A stretch of DNA of 64,000 bases from Rhea pennata (taxonomy: Eukaryota > Chordata > Aves > Rheiformes > Rheidae), in NCBI RefSeq assembly GCF_028389875.1, contig NC_084667.1, forward strand, positions 58,010,570 through 58,074,569. Direction: 5' to 3'. The position numbers were made by a program, and so were the translations under genes. Every line of letters begins with the position of its first letter. Position 1 is the first letter of the stretch. Positions 58,181 to 64,000 of the stretch are shown here, piece by piece. The notes under the pieces are model-generated. The model had not been told where the DNA came from. It worked only from the letters and a program-made list of their open reading frames with translations, and did not search any database.

Positions 58181-61100
58181 ATGTTCTCTTGTGTCTAAGC
58201 AGTCCATGTTTTTGTGTGTTCCCATTACTTTAATCACTGTAGCTTTTTTTATTATTATTTTTAACTTTTTATTTTTTGGAAGAAATGCTTCTGCTAGACC
58301 AATAATGTTCCAAATAAAACAATGACATTGATATTTATATTCAGCATCAGGATATTTTATGTATTTTCCAGTTTAATGTATACACATCGCAATATCTTGC
58401 TTACTTCGAATTACTTACAGGGAAGGTTTACTCCCATTTCCTATGTTGCTAGTTAATTTTAATAGTTCCTTGTATTCTTTATTTATTTTTATGTACAATA
58501 TGCAATACATTTTAGTACTATAATTAAATCTTGCAGTAAGAAATAGCACTAATTAAACTTCTCCATGCATAAATTGGAAGATTTTTTTTCTCCCGTATTT
58601 CCGGTATTACACATTACATTAAAATACTGTTATCTGGGAGAGTTTTGTCTCGTGCTAAGTAGTGTTAATTATTGTCATGATATCAGTAAAATCTATTGAA
58701 TAAAATCACTGAAAATTGTGTTTTCACTATGTTTTAACTCTGTGCTATAGCCGAAATAATAGAAATTAAGTATAACCAAAATAGCATCTCTTACTTCAGA
58801 CTAGGATAGTAACCTAACTGTTCAGAAATAAGCTAAATATTTTAAATAGAATTTTGTCAAATGTTAGACAACCTTTTATAACCCTTTTTTTCCCCTATTT
58901 TCATTTACCATCTTATGGTGGTCTCTTTTTAAGCATTAGATTGCTAATTCTAAAGAAAAAAGGCCAGTGCTGCTAAAACCATGTTTGGACAGAGACTTGT
59001 CTTTTTATTTTTCCTTCCCTTACCTATGTTCTGCAGTCACTCCACCTTCATGTCTAATTTTGATTTTCTTTAGTAAAGATTTTGAACCTTGCTTATTCTT
59101 TGAAGAAAGTGCTGCCATGGCACTAAACTGAAACATCAGAAAAAATCAGATTGCCCAGAACATACTGGATTCTTCTTGTTGAAGTACAGCTGTATAGTGC
59201 AAACTGCAAAGCTTCACTCAAGCTTCCACACTGTAATTTTTTTCCCCAGTGGGTAGCTGATTTGAAAGACCTTAAGCCTTGCTTTAGACTAGCAGTTATC
59301 ACCAAACTTGGTGGTATGCTCTGAGTAACATCCTAATTTCCAGGTAGATGATGATGTTTCATACCATTAAACCCTGACCCATCTTCAGCAGACTTGCAAA
59401 CACATTTCACAAGATTTATCCTATATTTACGAGCAAGAGTCACCTTATACGTTAGGACTTTTGTTCTGCACCAGTTTCTTAAGGAAGCAGGTTTTTAGTA
59501 AGTGTTTCTAGCTAGTCTTTTTTCTATGACCTTGTTTTATCACTTTCCTCAGTATAATGGTCTGTGTATATATTTTTTATACATGTGTATGCGTGTAATG
59601 TGCATGTGTGTGTTTAAAAAAAAATAGTTGTCCATTTAAAATGAGGGGTCTTTTTCCTGTTGTGCCAATGTAGTCTAATCAATAACTGTTGATATCAGAC
59701 AGTTTTAAATGAGAGCTGTTTTTCTGCTGACAAAATGGGAGCTGTCAGCTGAGTGAAACTGAGGCCTCGGCTGGGCCTTTATAGAAGAGCAAGAAAGCGC
59801 TTGCACAACGGAAAAGATTTTTTTTCTTTTGTGTACGTTTTCTGCAAATTGTTAATCTAGGCTCTTGTTTTCTGCTTTTAAAATGATGTAATGTAGGTTG
59901 TTTTACTGGCTGTATATTGTACTGTAAGGGTTTTGTGGTCAAAGTTGTATCAGTTGTTTTTCCTGTGAGGACAGGAGGAACTTCTAACCTTCAGCTAAAA
60001 TTGGTATGAGAAAGCAGCTGTTGAGTGCCACATCTCCAGGCCACCTACTTCCTCCGTTCAGCAGCAACTAAACCGCACCGCTATCACAGAGCAGCAGGCT
60101 TCTATGGAGAAGATAGAGGATAGGTCAGTCATAGACACCCAGTAATAACAAAAAATACACACCTAAATGTGTATTGTTTATTATTATTATTTGAAAAAAC
60201 ATGAGAAACATTATCCAGAGAACAGTAAGTGCTCTCCAGTCTTACACTGCAAAAAATATTTACATATCATACACATACTGCACTTACGCACAAGCATTTA
60301 AAACCCGAACTTAAATATTTTGTTTTATTGTTAGATTATTGCTCATTTTCCATTTCTAACCCTCTTTATATGAGGTGACTTAAAACAATGGTTTCCTAGA
60401 AAGCTGTAGCAGTTAAAACAGTCTGTAGCTCATATGCAGAATGATGCCACATACTGACTGGGAGGCAAGGAGAGCATCTACTATCACTATGCACTGTTAC
60501 TTTACAGTTGAGTTAATTTACCTTTGGTGCACAGTAAGAAGTGTTGAAGGCTTACCTGAGGCTTCCAAAGAATTTGTTTGCATAAAACCGTGGCTGTTTA
60601 AATCTTTCACAACTAACACAATTTTTTGTGTTACATGTAGATACTTAATAACTGTCCTGTTCACTTGGTACCTAGTTTTTCTCTGGCTGCTTCATACTGG
60701 AATACCAGCTGAAGGTGCTGCATTTTGAAGGGTGGGATATTGGTATATTTAATATAATAATAAAAGCATTGCTGGTATCAATTGTTTTACACTCATCAGC
60801 AAGTCTGTCTGGCAATGCCATGGTGTTAAGTTGCTGTTAAAAGTTTGAAATTGAATTGTTACTTCTGAATAAATACATTAAAATAGAAGGAGTAGAACAT
60901 GCATGCATATGTATAGGTTGTTTCTTGTTTAGTTATTGAACACAGGGCTTGCACAGAGGGAAACTTTGAAATACCTCTTAGCAAGAAAAAACACTAATCC
61001 CTCAAGCCCAGAGGCTTACCTTGCAATCATAAAGCATCAAAAATAGGTAAGTATTATCTAGCGTACTAGAAATTACTTCACAAGAAAGACTATAGGACAA

Positions 61101-62728
61101 TTAATTCAGGTCTCAGCACAAAGTTTGTCATTACGGTATTCATTTATGTAAACCTGTGTTAGGAATTGCTAGAAATTTGATCTAAATGTGAGATTGATTG
61201 ACTTTTGATTTTGAAAAACTGTTTCTATTCCAAAGGAAGACTAGAAATAGTACTCTTGTTTAAAATATCCTTACTGATAAGGATAGGTGTGCAGAATTGA
61301 ACAGGCAGTCTCAAGATGATAAGAGTGCTGCTATTTAGAAACAAATTCTGCAAGTATTGAATAATATAAACAGTGACTAGCAAGTGGATTTTTTTAAAAA
61401 GTATTGCTTAGTGAATAACTCCAAATGTCGCGCTCAGAGTAATGGTAAGAAGTAGCTTTTGAATAACTGCTGACTTTTCAGTCGTTGAGAAATCCAACAC
61501 TAGAGTTCCCAGTTGCAAAGTTTCACTTAATGCCAGTCTGTTCAGATATGGTAGTTAAGCAGTCAGAAATCAGTGGTTGTCAGTTAATTGAAATAGAAGA
61601 TGATATAGAAGAAACAATCGCTGTGTAGCGTCTGAAAGAATGTCACTGGATAGTCCTCAGCATGAGTCTAAGGATAAATGACTCTGGAGCATCTCAGAAT
61701 TATTTTGCAGATACGCATAAATTCTCTGCACAGAAATACTTATGTTCTAATCAAGTCAACTTCTTAGCCACTTTCCTGGTTTTCTACCACATGAAAGTCA
61801 TCCTTTTAAGCCTTAAAAGTAGAGATGATCTTGCTTTGAAAACAATCTCCAGACGAATGTTACAGAAGATTTGACAGCTGCACATTTGAAAGCAGTTGAT
61901 GAATGTTCATAAGGAGGGGGGAAAGAAAATTTTTTCCAAAAATGCATGAGGATCCAAGTCTGCAGCAAAAACATATCTCTACACTAAGTAATACAAAACA
62001 TGCCCAAGGACTGATGTGCTTGAAGAAGAAATCAAGCCAATTCAAAATAAATGGTCAGGCTTGTATTCTGAGAGTGTTTCTTGACCCTCTTAGTTGTCAG
62101 TCTGTGACTTCAAAGGTTAGCGGTAATTTAATGCTTCCTTTCTGTTCAGGTCAGTGTATTCTAAGTTATTGTAGTAAGTATATGCCCATTAAATGTATAA
62201 TTACCGTCTCTATTTAGGCTTTGAATTTTGTAGTGCATGCTCGGAACACAATATTTCTATGTGAAATTGTGTTGTTATGCTTCAGGCTGAGCCACTCTGA
62301 CAGTTAATTGGAAGAAGTTTGCATTTTAACCACTTTGTGCATGCAGAAGCTTTTAAATACTGAAAGCCAGATGTACTTATGGCCTGTATGCAGACTACTC
62401 AGTTAAATAATCTTTCCAGGACAAATTACTACTATTGCTTTTAATCAAAATAGAGAACATTTGTATATTTAGATACAAAATTTATGTCTATGTTGCTTAA
62501 CAGTACTTTCAAATTGGTCGTGCTATTAGAATTTTGTTGTATTTGCTAGGCACTTGTTGCTCTGGTTAAGGACTCCTGTCACTTAACACTTTCTCTCTAG
62601 TTAGAGAGGTCTTCACTGTGGGTGGTGTCTGAGACACACTGATGAAGTCTGTAACTGGTTATGGTTTCTTTCTTGTATCCTGGGTGTTTGTTTTCCATGT
62701 GCTTCTTCAGGTCTATTATTTTTATTTG

Positions 62729-62750
62729 TTTTTTTTTTTTTTTTTTTTTT
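62729..62750 (+). repeat. T22 homopolymer
   Basis: U-rich tract in the terminal intron. A short (GT)n and a G-rich run (about 62,818-62,832) follow within 100 bases. Confidence 0.95.
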
Positions 62751-64000
62751 GAAGAGAATGAGAATGTGTGTGTGTGGTTTGTTATACAAAAAGTACTTCT
62801 GAAAACAACTTTTTTTGGGGGGGTGGGGGGGGAACTCCAGCTTTTGCTGTCTTAACTTTGTCAGGCACTTAAAGGAGAACTACTCACTGTATTAACTACT
62901 CAACTAGTTAAAATCTGTCAAAACATTCAATTTATTATGTTGTATGTGAATGTATATGTATGGAAGTTATATATATGTAGCCAGTACTGCTATTTGTGAT
63001 ATATTGTAGTGATGATAGCTCTTGCTGCTTGTGTTTAAGAAAGTTTTAGCATTTTATGGTACTCTGAGGAAAAAGAAACACTATGTTGGAAGACTTGGAA
63101 GCAAACCATAGAAGTATTCAGAATAACAGTCTAGTCTTGCTTTGTTTCTAACAAGCTATTAATGCCCTTGCAGTTCATCTCTAACAACACAAAAGTCATT
63201 GTGCAAAACCAGTGTGTTACTACAACACTAATTTGTGCAGATTGTTTGTATTCACTCCTCTTGTCTTAAAATTTCTTTTGTGGTTGTATGGCCGTTTTAA
63301 TTGGGCATAAATTTTTTGCTGTTGTCAAAGTATGATACTACTTTGTTATATCTGGCCACTGCCTTCAGTGCCCTATGGGGAAAGTACTACTCAAAGTATT
63401 GAAAGCTAAAGTCCTGGTCCAGAATTTGTGTAGTGTGTAGTGCTATGTAATTTCGTGTGCATTAATACTTAAAATACATGAACTTTGTTTTTTAGCTGCT
63501 TCAGTGTTAGCCATAAAATAAGTTGACAATTTAATACTTTTTATATGAATATTTATAAACAATAGTATTTTTTTTCCTAACAGTATCTTTAAACTACTGT
63601 GCCTGTAAGTGGACTCCAAAGCATTTTAGTCTTACCTTAAATCCTTTCATTTCAAGTTATAATTGTTGAGTACATATTGATTATACACTTAAATTTCTGA
63701 AGGTTCAATACTTTAGAAAATGCTTGCGGTAAAAGTAGTGCTAGCTGTGTGCTTATCAGTTCTCTGTATCATGTTTGAACTCTGCAATCTAATTTCACTT
63801 TACATGCGAGCACTAAATATTTAATGGCTCAGGATCACCAGGGAGGATTAAGGCGTGAAGCAGAGGAAGCAAGAATAGGGAGGCAGTAATTTAAACTCTT
63901 CAGAGAAACTAGGTATCCTTGTCAAACACTTTAAAATATCACTACCCAAAGCACTGCATAAAGACTCCCTCCTTTGCTTCCAAGGAGGAGGCAAACCGCC

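Larger units (their letters stand above)
46438..64000 (+). other. PPP2R5C: PPP2R5C intron downstream of the second promoter, continuing past the window end
   Basis: GTGAGT donor at 46438. I searched by eye for the next shared exon (expected to begin with the Asp-Val-Pro-Pro block and the LFIQKLRQCC motif) and did not find it, so the gene continues beyond 64,000. The intron holds T34 and TG tracts near 48.1-48.4 kb, an unclassified patch at about 49,150-49,700, a CR1 fragment, an older LINE relic, several hairpins and otherwise unremarkable AT-rich sequence. Confidence 0.85.

Noticed and set aside
46438..64000. Search for the shared B56 exon (Asp-Val-Pro-Pro ... LFIQKLRQCC)
   Set aside because: No matching coding sequence was seen before 64,000, so the shared exon is judged to lie outside the window.
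1..64000. CRISPR array, bacterial operons, tRNA or rRNA genes
   Set aside because: No regularly spaced direct repeats, no tRNA cloverleaf-type boxes and no rRNA similarity were found. The sequence is vertebrate nuclear DNA.

Overview
This window looks like a piece of a bird nuclear genome. The evidence is two CR1 LINE fragments of the avian type, a low density of interspersed repeats, AT-rich non-coding DNA broken by two CpG islands, and vertebrate GT-AG split exons. The only protein-coding gene I can support is the 5' part of PPP2R5C, the B56-gamma regulatory subunit of protein phosphatase 2A, on the + strand. The species cannot be fixed from the sequence alone.

Layout. Positions 1 to about 14,000 are intergenic. 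They hold a 5'-truncated CR1 on the minus strand (about 323-1690), an old degraded interspersed repeat (about 9325-9650), an unclassified GC-rich island (about 9975-10250) and simple repeats. A large CpG island (about 14,010-15,290) carries promoter 1 and the first coding exon (14556-14582). Exon 2 (16151-16216) and exon 3 (34716-34875) follow, separated by an 18.5-kb intron that contains a probable solo LTR (24133-24708). A second CpG island (about 46,036-46,560) carries promoter 2 and an alternative first exon (46344-46437). From 46438 to the window end I see only intron. The next shared exon, which should begin the conserved HEAT-repeat body of B56, lies beyond 64,000.

How the parts work together. 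Exons 1-2-3 encode a lysine-rich N-terminal extension of 84 complete codons plus one base. The exon at 46344 encodes a different N-terminus of 31 codons plus one base. Both routes end with a G in phase 1 before a GT donor, so both can join the same downstream exon and rebuild an Asp codon. Promoter choice, 31.8 kb apart, therefore selects the B56-gamma N-terminus.

Unexplained structure. I found no new gene system, CRISPR array, tRNA or known miRNA. The most notable signals are: (1) translational-control features around the 46344 start (a 7-codon uORF with a strong start context, a weak main start, an out-of-frame start-stop, and a strong in-frame Met11); (2) a marked excess of perfect 10-12 bp inverted repeats with very short loops; (3) a long U-tract just after the weak exon 3 donor; and (4) GC-rich tandem repeats starting 10 bases after the exon 1 donor.
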